A DNA stretch of 64,000 nucleotides. It comes from Streptomyces sp. NBC_00162 (GTDB lineage Bacteria; Actinomycetota; Actinomycetes; Streptomycetales; Streptomycetaceae). The position numbers were made by a program, and so were the translations under genes. Below the pieces are notes generated by a model that saw nothing but the letters and a program-made list of their open reading frames with translations, was not told the origin of the DNA and ran no database searches. Every line of letters begins with the position of its first letter. The stretch's first letter is position 1. The stretch lies in the NCBI RefSeq assembly GCF_024611995.1, contig NZ_CP102510.1, positions 62,001-126,000 on the forward strand, given 5' to 3'. Below, one piece after another: positions 56,201 through 64,000 of the stretch.

Positions 56201-59200
56201 CCTGCTGATGCGCGACCTGGTGCGCTCGCTGACCGGCCCGGCCGGCGACCCGGAGCCCGCCCCCGCGTACACCGAGCACACCGAACGGCTCGCCGCCCGG
56301 CTGGCGGGCCCGGCGGGCGAGGCGCACCGCGCGTACTGGCGGGAGCGGCTCGCCCGGCTGCCCGAGCCGCTGGAACTGCCCGCCGACCGCCGCCGCCCGG
56401 CCGCCCGCAGCGCCGCGGGCGGCACCGTACGCCTCAGCCTCGACCCGGAACTGGTCTACGCGCTGGGCGAACTGTGCCGGGAGAACGCGGCCACCTCCTT
56501 CATGGGCTTCACGGCGGCGCTGCGGGTGCTGCTGTGGCGGCTGTGCGCGCAGCCGGACGTCCTGCTGGGCTCCGTCGTCGCGGGCCGGCCCGACCGGCGC
56601 GCCGCCGAGACGGTCGGACTGTTCGCCAACACCGTCGTCCTGCGCACCCCGGTGGAGACCGGCGGCTCCTTCCGCGAGCTGCTGGCCGCCGTACGCACCA
56701 CCGCGCAGGAGGCGATGACCCACCAGGAGTACCCCTTCGAGCAGCTCGTCGAGGACCTCGCGCTGCCCCGCGACCCCAGCCGCAACCCCGTCTTCGACGT
56801 GCTCGTCGAGACCGCCCTGGACGACGGCGTCACGGGCGGACCGGGCCTCGCCGTCCGTCACCTCCCCTTCGAACAGCCGGTCAGCGACTTCGACCTGGCC
56901 TTCAGCTTCCGCGACGGCCGGGCCGGGGCCGCCGGTGAGCTGTGGGTCGGCTACACCGACGACCTCTTCGACCGCGACAGCGCCCGGCGCACGGGGGAGC
57001 GGCTGATCCACCTCCTCAGCGGTCTGGTCGCCCGCCCGGACGCCCCGCTCGCCGAGGTCCCCGTGCTGCCCGCCGCCGAACGGCGGTTCCTGCTCGACGA
57101 GGTCAACGAGACCGCCGCCCCCTTCCCCGAGCACCGCACCCTCCTGGACCTGGTCGAGGAGCAGACCGCCGCGGGCCCGGACCGGCCCGCCGTCGTGCAC
57201 GGCACCACGGTCCTCACCTTCGCCGAGCTCGACGCCCGCGCCGAAGCCGTCGCCGCACGGTTGCGGGAGGCCTGCGCCGCGGGCCCCGGCGCACTGGTGG
57301 CCGTGGTCACCGAGCGCACCGAGTGGATGGTGGTGAGCGCGCTCGCCGTCCTGAAGACCGGCGCCGCGTTCGTCCCCCTGGACCCGGAACAGCCCGGCGA
57401 CCGGCTCGCCTTCGCCCTCGCCGACAGCGGGGCCCTCGCGGTGCTCGCCGACGGCGGCTACCACGCCAAGGCATCCGCCCTGACGACCCTGCCGGTCCTC
57501 GACCCGCGCACCGCCGCGGCGGGCGGGGGAGCTCCGGCCGTGCTGCCCCCGGCGCCCCGGGCCACCCCGCGCGACCTCGCGTACGTCATCTACACCTCGG
57601 GGTCCACCGGCCGCCCCAAGGGCGTCATGATCGAGCACCGGGGCATCGTCAACACCGTCCACTACCGGGCCGGCTACTACGGGTTCGGGCCGGACGCGGC
57701 CGTGCTCCAGGTGCCGCCGCTGCACTTCGACAGCGGGGTCAACGACATCTTCTCCGCGCTGATCGCCGGCACCCGGGTCGTGGTCCTCGGCAAGGACCGC
57801 CTGCTCGACGTCGAGCACGTGGCCGAGGAGATCGGGCGCAACCGGGTCACCCACATCATGCTGGTCCCCAGCCTCTACCAGCTGATGCTGGAACGCTGCG
57901 CCCCCCGGCTGGTCTCGGTCCGCCAGATCGTCCTGGTCGGCGAACGGCTCCCCGAGGCCCTCGCCGCCCGCCACGCCGAACTGCTCCCGGACACCGTCCT
58001 CTACAACGAGTACGGGCCCACCGAGGACAGCGTGTGGACCACCGTCCACAAGATCACCGACCCGGGCGCGGACGTCCTGATCGGCCACCCCATCGCCAAC
58101 AAGACCGTCGACGTCATCGACGCACACGGGGACCTGGCCCCGGTCGGCGTCCCCGGCGAGCTGTGCATCTCCGGCGCCGGCCTGGCCCGCGGCTACCTCG
58201 GCAACGCGGAGCTGACGGCCGACCGGTTCACGCCCCACCCGCTGCGCCCCGGCCGGCTCATGTACCGCACCGGCGACCGCGCCGCCCGCCGGCCCGACGG
58301 CAATCTGCTCTTCCTCGGCCGCATAGACGACCAGGTCAAGATCCGCGGCCAGCGGGTCGAGCCGGGCGAGGTGGCGGCCGTTCTGGCCGGGCACCCGGAC
58401 GTACGGCGCTGCGCGGTCCTGCCGGTGCCCGACGAGCGCGGCGAACTGGGCCTGGTCGCCTACGTGGTGGGCGCGGCCGTTCCGCGCGTCCTGCGGGCCT
58501 ACCTCACCGAGCGGCTGCCCGCCGCGATGGTGCCCGGGACGTACGTGGAGATCGCCGAGCTCCCGCTGAACCCGAACGGCAAGCTCGACCGCCGTGCGCT
58601 GCCGGCTCCGCCCCGCGGGGAAGCCGCGGCGCGCCCCGGCCTGAACCCCACCGAGGAGCGGGTGGCCAAGGTCTGGACGGACGTGCTCGCCGTGCCCGTC
58701 ACCGACCTCGACGCCGACCTGTTCTCCCTCGGCGGGCACAGCCTGACCGCCGCCCGCCTCGCCGCCGCCCTCCAGGAGGAGTTCGGCGTACGGGTCCCGC
58801 TGGTCACCGTCTTCCAGCAGCAGACCGTACGGGCCCTCGCGGCCGTGCTCGAGACGCCGGACACCGCCCCGTCCGCCCCGTCCGCCACACCCGCCCCGCC
58901 TGTTCCGCCGGCCCCGGAGCTCGCGCCCGCCCGCGACGGCGCCGTGCTGCCGCTCTCCCGCGCCCAGCGCCGGATCTGGATGGCGGCCCGCACCAGCCCC
59001 AGCCCGGTCGCCCTCAACATCAGCGACGCCGTACGGGCCGGCCGGCCGCTGGACACCGGCCTGCTGCGGGCGGCCGTCACCGCCCTGGCCGAGCGGCACG
59101 AGGTGCTGCGCACCCGGGTGGCCGTCGTCGACGGCACCGCCCGGCAGATCGTCATGGACCGGCTCCCGGACGGGCCGCCGCTGTCCGTCGTCCGCGTCGA

Positions 59201-60290
59201 CCCCACGGACGAGGCGGTCGCCGCCGCGGTCACCGCCGCCCACGACACGCCCTTCACCCTCGCCACCGGACCGCTGTTCGCCGTCCGGCAGCTGACCGGC
59301 CACCCCGCCGGCGACGTGCTGGCGATCACCGCCCACCACCTGGTCTACGACGGCGACAGCGCCGCCATCGTCGCCCGCGACCTGCTCGCGGCGTACGACG
59401 CCCTCGAGGCGGGGGCGCGGCCCTGGGACGGCCGCCCCGCCCGCCCCTACCGCGACTGGGTGGCCGAGGAGGCCGCCTGGCTCGAGGGCCCCGAGGCCGC
59501 GGGCCAGCGCGCGTACTGGACCCGCACCCTCGCCGGGCCGCTGCCCCGGCTCGACCTGCCGGGCACCGGATCCCGCGAGGGCGCCGGACGCCAGGGCGCG
59601 GGACTGGTCCGGCGGGCGCTGCCCGCCGCCGTGCTGCACGCCGCGGCCGAAAGCGGCGCCGCCACCCCGTTCACCGCCCTGCTCACCGCCTGGGCGCTCG
59701 CACTGCACCGCCGCTCCGGCAGCGCCGAGGTGGTCATCGGCTGCCCGGCCGGCACCCGCGACCGCGCGGACATGGCCGAGGTGGTCGGCTGCTTCGTCAA
59801 CGCCCTGCCGGTGCGGCTCGCACCCGGCACGGCACACAGCACCGCCGAACTGCTGACCCAGGTGCGCGACCGGCTCGCCGAGGCGTACGACAACGCCCGC
59901 TTCCCCTTCGACACCACCGTCGTGGAGATCGCGGAGCGGCCGGCCCCCGGCCGCCGCCCCGTCTACGACGCCGGACTGAGCTGGGAGACGGCCGAACGCT
60001 TCGAGGACGGGCCCGAGTTCCTCCCCGCGGACCCCTCGCAGGCCCCGCTCAGCGACGACCTGCGGATCTACGCGAGCGAGCACGACGGCCGGGTCCTGCT
60101 CGAACTCGTCCACGACCGGGCGCTGTTCACCGAAACCACCGCACGGGAGCTGCTCGACGAGGTGGTCGGCATCCTGCGATGCCACCCGAACTGGTACCTC
60201 GCCGCCGCGCAACGGCCCGCGGCGCACCGCGAAACCTCCTGCACCGAGGAAACCGACAGACTGCAACCCGCAGGGAGCGTACGGTCATGA
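53166..60290 (+). CDS. NRPS: partial C-A1-PCP-C-A2-PCP-C
   Basis: About 2374 residues. Domains: a C-terminal-half condensation-like region without HHxxxDG (about 20-270); A1 (about 285-770); PCP1 (Ser about 811, EGHSLS); C with HHAVCDG (about 1000); A2 with YTSGSTGRPKG (about 1474); PCP2 (LGGHSLT, about 1857); and a final C with HHLVYDG (about 2055) serving the next protein. A1 is unusual: its A3 loop reads TSGSTGTPRPVAV and A8 reads GRSDGQVQIFG. Pocket residues read DAFNLGLVEK (A1, unassigned) and DSNLVVEVWK (A2, similar to codes I recall for His, weak). The start is the GTG at 53166, 8 bases after AGGGAGG. Confidence 0.9.
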   Translation: MLRNDGHGELGHGNDPKGARFDDQAGFWLPRLTGACHEPLLEPEASPAAAPGGPATVAPEAAAALHAMTGGAPEGMLLLTVAAARIALAGLTTAGLTGHGAQGRVPVVVPALGSSSAQAEFALLAPLDPAAPATSFLEALHAELEQAAARPWQDRDALSARLDAVTPGASAALSQLAVVCPALYGDRAPEPRAALVLRVEQAPDGGLSVRAHGTAALTGALPRCVAAVLEALAADPRRSPAETDILGAPLRAELLELAALPAPAGFAAATLTGLFEESVRRTPDAVAVTGEGRTLTYRQLAAEAGRAAAALTARHGIGPGDAVGVLAPRGAGLLTAFLAVLRTGAAVVPLEPRQPAARIALLARLSGARLALRAEGVGPADAELPVPVAGLDDLLADEAVEGAADAAEPGAPAMILFTSGSTGTPRPVAVYHDQLSHKMLTGAREIGIDARTRTAMLSAVTSDATAFQVFATLLAGGTLVAVGDPDRLDPDALWTRVHSGEVNLVNCVPGLFSVLLRALPEGGELPLRHLLLGGDTIPRGLLPRTAGRLRIGTFANLYGPSEATVEASMFIREGALAQRLDRVPVGRPSPGYGVFVVTPSGELAPPGVPGEIQIAGPGVAPGYRGDAEATAVRFGRSPHAGDARVFRTGDQGRWNAEGELEFLGRSDGQVQIFGTRVETGEVEQTLVRHPGVVEAVVVPRTAADGTVTLHAWYVAHRSASDSPVEPAALADWLRERLPATMLPAGLHRLGTLPLTVHGKVDRAALLALPTAARGPVWQPTDPVERLVHEAWTEVLGRPPLSADEDFFRAEGHSLSAVQLVATLCEGTGRPDAARVHEVFDLRTPAALAAVLRERGALPRSRAAGAAAAPAAPRGGDTFPASNAQRRMWLLDRMDESPVPPYTMVEAYRLDGVVDEPRLAAAVDALVARHASLRTVLRQTPEGLTQVILDPPVGVLRTEHDTTPDEAFARACHHRFDLAEGPPAEVSWIPDGPAGGVLLFTVHHAVCDGWSFGLLMRDLVRSLTGPAGDPEPAPAYTEHTERLAARLAGPAGEAHRAYWRERLARLPEPLELPADRRRPAARSAAGGTVRLSLDPELVYALGELCRENAATSFMGFTAALRVLLWRLCAQPDVLLGSVVAGRPDRRAAETVGLFANTVVLRTPVETGGSFRELLAAVRTTAQEAMTHQEYPFEQLVEDLALPRDPSRNPVFDVLVETALDDGVTGGPGLAVRHLPFEQPVSDFDLAFSFRDGRAGAAGELWVGYTDDLFDRDSARRTGERLIHLLSGLVARPDAPLAEVPVLPAAERRFLLDEVNETAAPFPEHRTLLDLVEEQTAAGPDRPAVVHGTTVLTFAELDARAEAVAARLREACAAGPGALVAVVTERTEWMVVSALAVLKTGAAFVPLDPEQPGDRLAFALADSGALAVLADGGYHAKASALTTLPVLDPRTAAAGGGAPAVLPPAPRATPRDLAYVIYTSGSTGRPKGVMIEHRGIVNTVHYRAGYYGFGPDAAVLQVPPLHFDSGVNDIFSALIAGTRVVVLGKDRLLDVEHVAEEIGRNRVTHIMLVPSLYQLMLERCAPRLVSVRQIVLVGERLPEALAARHAELLPDTVLYNEYGPTEDSVWTTVHKITDPGADVLIGHPIANKTVDVIDAHGDLAPVGVPGELCISGAGLARGYLGNAELTADRFTPHPLRPGRLMYRTGDRAARRPDGNLLFLGRIDDQVKIRGQRVEPGEVAAVLAGHPDVRRCAVLPVPDERGELGLVAYVVGAAVPRVLRAYLTERLPAAMVPGTYVEIAELPLNPNGKLDRRALPAPPRGEAAARPGLNPTEERVAKVWTDVLAVPVTDLDADLFSLGGHSLTAARLAAALQEEFGVRVPLVTVFQQQTVRALAAVLETPDTAPSAPSATPAPPVPPAPELAPARDGAVLPLSRAQRRIWMAARTSPSPVALNISDAVRAGRPLDTGLLRAAVTALAERHEVLRTRVAVVDGTARQIVMDRLPDGPPLSVVRVDPTDEAVAAAVTAAHDTPFTLATGPLFAVRQLTGHPAGDVLAITAHHLVYDGDSAAIVARDLLAAYDALEAGARPWDGRPARPYRDWVAEEAAWLEGPEAAGQRAYWTRTLAGPLPRLDLPGTGSREGAGRQGAGLVRRALPAAVLHAAAESGAATPFTALLTAWALALHRRSGSAEVVIGCPAGTRDRADMAEVVGCFVNALPVRLAPGTAHSTAELLTQVRDRLAEAYDNARFPFDTTVVEIAERPAPGRRPVYDAGLSWETAERFEDGPEFLPADPSQAPLSDDLRIYASEHDGRVLLELVHDRALFTETTARELLDEVVGILRCHPNWYLAAAQRPAAHRETSCTEETDRLQPAGSVRS

Positions 60291-63200
60291 CCGCAGCACC
60301 CATCAGTTTTCCCGTGACGCGGGACCCGGCCACCGCGGCCACGGCGCTGCGGCCCCGGCTGACCCGCGGGGGCGTCCCCGGGCACACCAGGCGCAGCCTG
60401 CCCCTGCCCGCCACCTCCCGCACCGCCCTGCGCGGGGCTGGCGGGCACCCCGTGGACGAACTGGTGCTGCTGTGCGCGGCGGCGGCCCTCGCCCTGGCCG
60501 CCGCGGAGGACACCGACACCCCGGCCCTGACGGTCACCGGCCCCGCCGGGCCCGTCGGCGTCACCGTCACCACCGCCCCGGCCGGCGGCCAGGACGACGG
60601 CACCGCCGGAGCCCTGCTGCGGCGGATCCGCGACGAGCTGCTCGTCGCCCGCCCCGCCGGAGCCCGCGCCGGGACCCTCACCGTCGCCGCCGAGGGGACG
60701 GCCCGGCCCGCCCCGGCCGGCGAGGCGCTGCTGCTCACCCTGGAGGGCGCCGGCGAGGACCGCACCCTGCACGCGGACGTGGACACCGGGCGCTGCGAGA
60801 CCTGGTTCGCGGACGCCGTGCTGCGGGTCGTCGCCCACCTGCTGGCCCAGCTCGGCGACCCCGGCCGCGAACTCGCCGCCCTCACCCTGGCCGACGCCAC
60901 CGACCGGGAGACCGTCAAGGGCTGGGGCCGGGCCGGATTCTGGCCGCCCGCCACACCGGCCACCCTGCTGGAGCGCCTGGACCGCGGCCACCAGGCGGGC
61001 GGCGACAGCCTGGCCGTCGTCACCGGCGGGGGAGCGGCCGAGGGCCCCGCCGAACTGGGCCACGCCCAGCTGCGCGCCGAGTCCGTGCGCGCCGCCCGCC
61101 GCCTGCACCACGCGTACGGGGTCGGCCGCGGCGACCGGGTCGCCCTGCTGGTCGGCAAGGGCCGCCACGCGCTCACCGCGCTGCTCGGCACCGTCCGGAC
61201 CGGCGCCGCCTACGTACCGCTGGACCCGGCGCAGCCCGAGGAGCGGCTCGCGGCCGTCCTCGCCGACGTCGGCGCGGCCGCCCTGGTGGCCGAGCCCGAA
61301 CACCTCGAACTGGCCCGCGCGCTGGCCGGGCGCACCGGCCTGCGCCTGCTGTCCGCCGCCGACCTGGCCGCGGACACCGCCGACCTGGCCGCCCTGCCGG
61401 AGGAGGAGCCCGAGCCGCCGCGCCCCGAGGACACGGCGTACGTCATCTACACCTCCGGGTCCACCGGGCAGCCCAAGGGCGTCGTCATCCGCCACTCGGC
61501 GATCGACAGCTACCTCGCCTGGAAGCACGACTACCACCGGCTCTCCCCCGACACCTGCCTGCTCCAGGTGCCCGCGCTGTCCTTCGACAGCTCCGTCTCG
61601 GACGTCTTCTCCGTGCTCGGCGCGGGCGGCGCCCTGGTCCTGATCGACGGCGTGCGCCGGCTCGACGGCGCCCACCTGCGCGGGCTCGCCGAGCGGTACA
61701 CGGCCACCCACGTCACCCTCGTGCCCAGCCTCTACGCCGCCGTGCTCGACGAGCTGGCCGCCGCCCGCACCCTGCGCGTGGTCACCGTCGCGGGCGAGGC
61801 CATGCCCGGCGAACTCGTCGCCCGCCACCAGCTCCAGCTGGCGCGCACCCGGCTGATCAACGAGTACGGGCCCACCGAGAACTCCGTCGGGGCCACCGCC
61901 TTCGACTACCCCGCGCACCCGCTGCCCGGCACGCCGATCGGCTGGCCGCTGTCCCACACGGCCGTCGAGGTGCTCGACGGCGCGGACCGGCCGGTGCCCC
62001 CCGGCTTCCCCGGCCAGCTGCACTTCTCGGGCCCCGGCCTCGCCGACGGCTACCTGCACCGGCCGGAGCTCACGGCGGCGGCCTTCCCCGCCGCGCCGGA
62101 GCAGCCCGGCGGCCGGCGCTACCGCTCCGGCGACCGGGGCTGGTGGCAGCCCAACGGCACCCTGCAGTTCCTCGGCCGCGCCGACGACCAGGTCAAGATC
62201 CGCGGCAACCGGGTCGAACTCGGCGACGTGGAGGCCGCCCTGGCCGCCCTGCCCGCCGTGGAGGCGGCCGTCGCCGTCGTCTGCCGGGGCGCGGGCGACC
62301 GGCCCTCGCTCGTCGCCTTCGTCACCGGCCCCGCCGCCGCGACCACCGCGGACGTCCACGCGTACGCGGGCACCGTGCTGCCCGCGCCCCTGGTCCCGGA
62401 CCGCATCCTGCCGCTGGACCGGGTGCCGCTCACCACCAACGGGAAGATCGACCGGCGGGAACTGGCCGAGCGCGCCCAGGCGGCCGCGCCGGCCGACGAG
62501 CCCGTGCCGGCCGAGGCGCCCGAGTCCCCGCAGAGCCTGGAGGAGCGCGTCGGCGCCGTCTTCCGGGAGATCCTCGGCGTCGACGAGATCGGCCCCGACG
62601 ACAACTTCTTCGCCTGCGGCGGCCACAGCCTGCTCGCCATCGACGTCATCGCCGCCCTCGAACAGCGCCACGGCCTGGTCCTGGGGATCGACGAACTCCT
62701 CGACGGCCCCTCGGTCAACGAGGCCTGCGCGGCCCTGCGCGGCCGCGGGGCGGACGACGGCGGCCCCGGGGCGGCCGCCCCGGCCGAGGAGGGCGAGGAC
62801 CACCCACTGTCCGCCGCCCAGCGCCAGCTGTGGACCCTCGCCCGGCTCGACGACGGCGCGGACAGCGTCCACCACCTCACCGACGTCTTCCGGATCGACG
62901 GGCCGCTGGACGAGCGCCAGGTCGCCCAGGCCCTCGCCGACGAGGCCGCCTGCGCGCAGCTGCTGCGCGCCCGCTTCTTCGTCCGCGACGGCGAACCCCG
63001 CCAGCGCTTCGTCTACGGGGACCGGCCGCCGCTGACCGTCCTGTGGCCCGCACCCGGCACGGACACCGCCGCGACGCTGCGCGGCGAGGCCCGGCGCCCC
63101 TTCGACCTGGAGCGGCAGCCGCCGCTGCGCGCGGTCCTGCTGCGGCTCTCCCCGACCAGCGCGCTCCTCGCGCTGACGGTCCACCACATCGCCTGCGACG

Positions 63201-64000
63201 GCGAATCCGCCGTCCTGCTGGCCGACCGGGTCTTCGCCCGGCTGCGGGCGCTGCGCACCGGCGCGGCCGCCCCCCGGCCCGCCGACGGCAGCTACCTCAC
63301 GCACATCGCCCGCGAGGCCGCCGCCCTCGCCGGCCCCGAGGCGGAGCGGGACCGCGCCCACTGGCACACCGAGCTGGCCGGCCCGCTGCCCTTCCCGCTG
63401 CTGCCGGCCGACGGCGAGCGCGGCGCCGCGCCCGGCCCCGGCGGCTCGAGCCGGATCCGGCTCTCCGCAGGCGACAGCCGGGCCGTACGGACGCTGGCGC
63501 GCACCTGCGGCACCAGCATGTACGGGACCGGGCTGACCGCCCTGGCCGAGCTGCTCCAGCGGTTCACCGCGGAGCGCCGGATCCTCGTCGGCACGCCCGT
63601 CACCCGCCGCGACGATCCCTCGTACGCGGGCGTGATCGGTCCCTTCCTCAACACGGTGGTGCTGACCTGCGAGGTGGCAGCGGACCTCGGCTTCGCCGAG
63701 CGCGCCGCCGCCACCCGCTCCGCCGTGGCCTCGGCCATGGCCCACCGGTCCCACCCCTTCGAGCGGCTCGTGAACGAGCTGCCGGGAGCCCGCGACGGCG
63801 GCCGCACGCCGCTGTTCACGGTCATGTTCACCGCCGACGAGCGCGGCGCGGCCGGCACCGGCGACGGCAGCGAACTGGACGCCGGGCCCGGACTGACCGT
63901 ACGGCGGGAGCAGTACGCCGATCACGCGGCCGAGTTCGAACTCAGCTTCCACCTCGACAACTCCGCCGAGCTCCTCGAGCTCACCGCCGAGTACGACGGC
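60287..64000 (+). CDS. NRPS: partial C-A-PCP-C, runs off the window
   Basis: 1238 residues are present. The ATG overlaps the upstream NRPS stop (ATGA). Like its partner, it begins with a half-length condensation-like region (about 1-210) lacking HHxxxDG. The A domain has YTSGSTGQPKG (about 386), NEYGPTE and TTNGKIDR. A PCP (CGGHSLL, Ser about 779) follows, then a C domain with HHIACDG (about 965) and IGPFLNTVV. Pocket residues read DSSLTAEVGK, unassigned but with Glu at 322 like A2 of the upstream protein. The next module lies outside, so neither release domain nor full product can be seen. Confidence 0.92.
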   Translation, partial: MTAAPISFPVTRDPATAATALRPRLTRGGVPGHTRRSLPLPATSRTALRGAGGHPVDELVLLCAAAALALAAAEDTDTPALTVTGPAGPVGVTVTTAPAGGQDDGTAGALLRRIRDELLVARPAGARAGTLTVAAEGTARPAPAGEALLLTLEGAGEDRTLHADVDTGRCETWFADAVLRVVAHLLAQLGDPGRELAALTLADATDRETVKGWGRAGFWPPATPATLLERLDRGHQAGGDSLAVVTGGGAAEGPAELGHAQLRAESVRAARRLHHAYGVGRGDRVALLVGKGRHALTALLGTVRTGAAYVPLDPAQPEERLAAVLADVGAAALVAEPEHLELARALAGRTGLRLLSAADLAADTADLAALPEEEPEPPRPEDTAYVIYTSGSTGQPKGVVIRHSAIDSYLAWKHDYHRLSPDTCLLQVPALSFDSSVSDVFSVLGAGGALVLIDGVRRLDGAHLRGLAERYTATHVTLVPSLYAAVLDELAAARTLRVVTVAGEAMPGELVARHQLQLARTRLINEYGPTENSVGATAFDYPAHPLPGTPIGWPLSHTAVEVLDGADRPVPPGFPGQLHFSGPGLADGYLHRPELTAAAFPAAPEQPGGRRYRSGDRGWWQPNGTLQFLGRADDQVKIRGNRVELGDVEAALAALPAVEAAVAVVCRGAGDRPSLVAFVTGPAAATTADVHAYAGTVLPAPLVPDRILPLDRVPLTTNGKIDRRELAERAQAAAPADEPVPAEAPESPQSLEERVGAVFREILGVDEIGPDDNFFACGGHSLLAIDVIAALEQRHGLVLGIDELLDGPSVNEACAALRGRGADDGGPGAAAPAEEGEDHPLSAAQRQLWTLARLDDGADSVHHLTDVFRIDGPLDERQVAQALADEAACAQLLRARFFVRDGEPRQRFVYGDRPPLTVLWPAPGTDTAATLRGEARRPFDLERQPPLRAVLLRLSPTSALLALTVHHIACDGESAVLLADRVFARLRALRTGAAAPRPADGSYLTHIAREAAALAGPEAERDRAHWHTELAGPLPFPLLPADGERGAAPGPGGSSRIRLSAGDSRAVRTLARTCGTSMYGTGLTALAELLQRFTAERRILVGTPVTRRDDPSYAGVIGPFLNTVVLTCEVAADLGFAERAAATRSAVASAMAHRSHPFERLVNELPGARDGGRTPLFTVMFTADERGAAGTGDGSELDAGPGLTVRREQYADHAAEFELSFHLDNSAELLELTAEYDG

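Overview
The window is high-GC actinobacterial DNA, almost certainly Streptomyces or a close relative: codons end in G/C, many genes start with GTG or TTG, stops and starts overlap (ATGA, GTGA), and there are modular PKS/NRPS genes and a TTA codon in a regulator. No rRNA, tRNA or CRISPR array was seen.

Layout. (1) 1-9602, plus strand: a complete S-adenosylmethionine regeneration set, metK (5' end outside the window), adenosine kinase, metH, metF and ahcY, followed by an acyl-CoA carboxylase carboxyltransferase. (2) 9710-28215, minus strand: a polyketide/non-ribosomal peptide operon read right to left, ACP-KS-AT-AT-DH-ACP, then KS-AT-ACP, then KS-AT-DH*-ACP-Cy-A(Cys)-PCP-TE, then a luciferase-like flavin monooxygenase and a flavin reductase. 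It should make a thiazoline-terminated polyketide. No ketoreductase domain is present. (3) 28436-31271: cupin and 14-helix exporter on the minus strand, divergent from a MarR regulator, with three matching operator-like palindromes. (4) 31222-33545: a beta-helix transferase, a GT2 glycosyltransferase, and remnants of a sugar epimerase and a tyrosine recombinase. (5) 33799-40894: a compact minus-strand operon with a previously unlisted 45-residue precursor-like peptide, a JmjC/cupin-4 oxygenase, an aldo/keto reductase and a phosphotransferase. Upstream of it two tandem IS5-family elements have split a 39-codon membrane-peptide gene that used to follow the 91-residue gene at 38831-39106. A TTA-containing XRE regulator is divergent from it. 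(6) 41011-42587: two accessory genes. (7) 42789-64000: an NRPS cluster. The left arm (minus) has a VioC/AsnO-type oxygenase, an MFS exporter and a CmlA-type diiron beta-hydroxylase. The right arm (plus) has a B12-type radical SAM enzyme, a stand-alone adenylation enzyme, two unknown small proteins, a 46-residue precursor-like peptide followed by a strong hairpin, an M29-type metallohydrolase, an ACT protein (opposite strand) and two NRPSs. The second NRPS runs off the end.

How the parts may fit. The SAM cassette would serve a methyl- or radical-SAM-rich pathway nearby. The two most unusual loci are the peptide/JmjC/AKR/kinase operon, which looks like an uncharacterised RiPP system disrupted by insertion sequences, and the short peptide with radical SAM, M29 hydrolase and lone A domain embedded in an NRPS cluster. 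The latter could supply a ribosomally derived building block to the assembly line. Both interpretations are inference; the domain assignments are read from motifs only.
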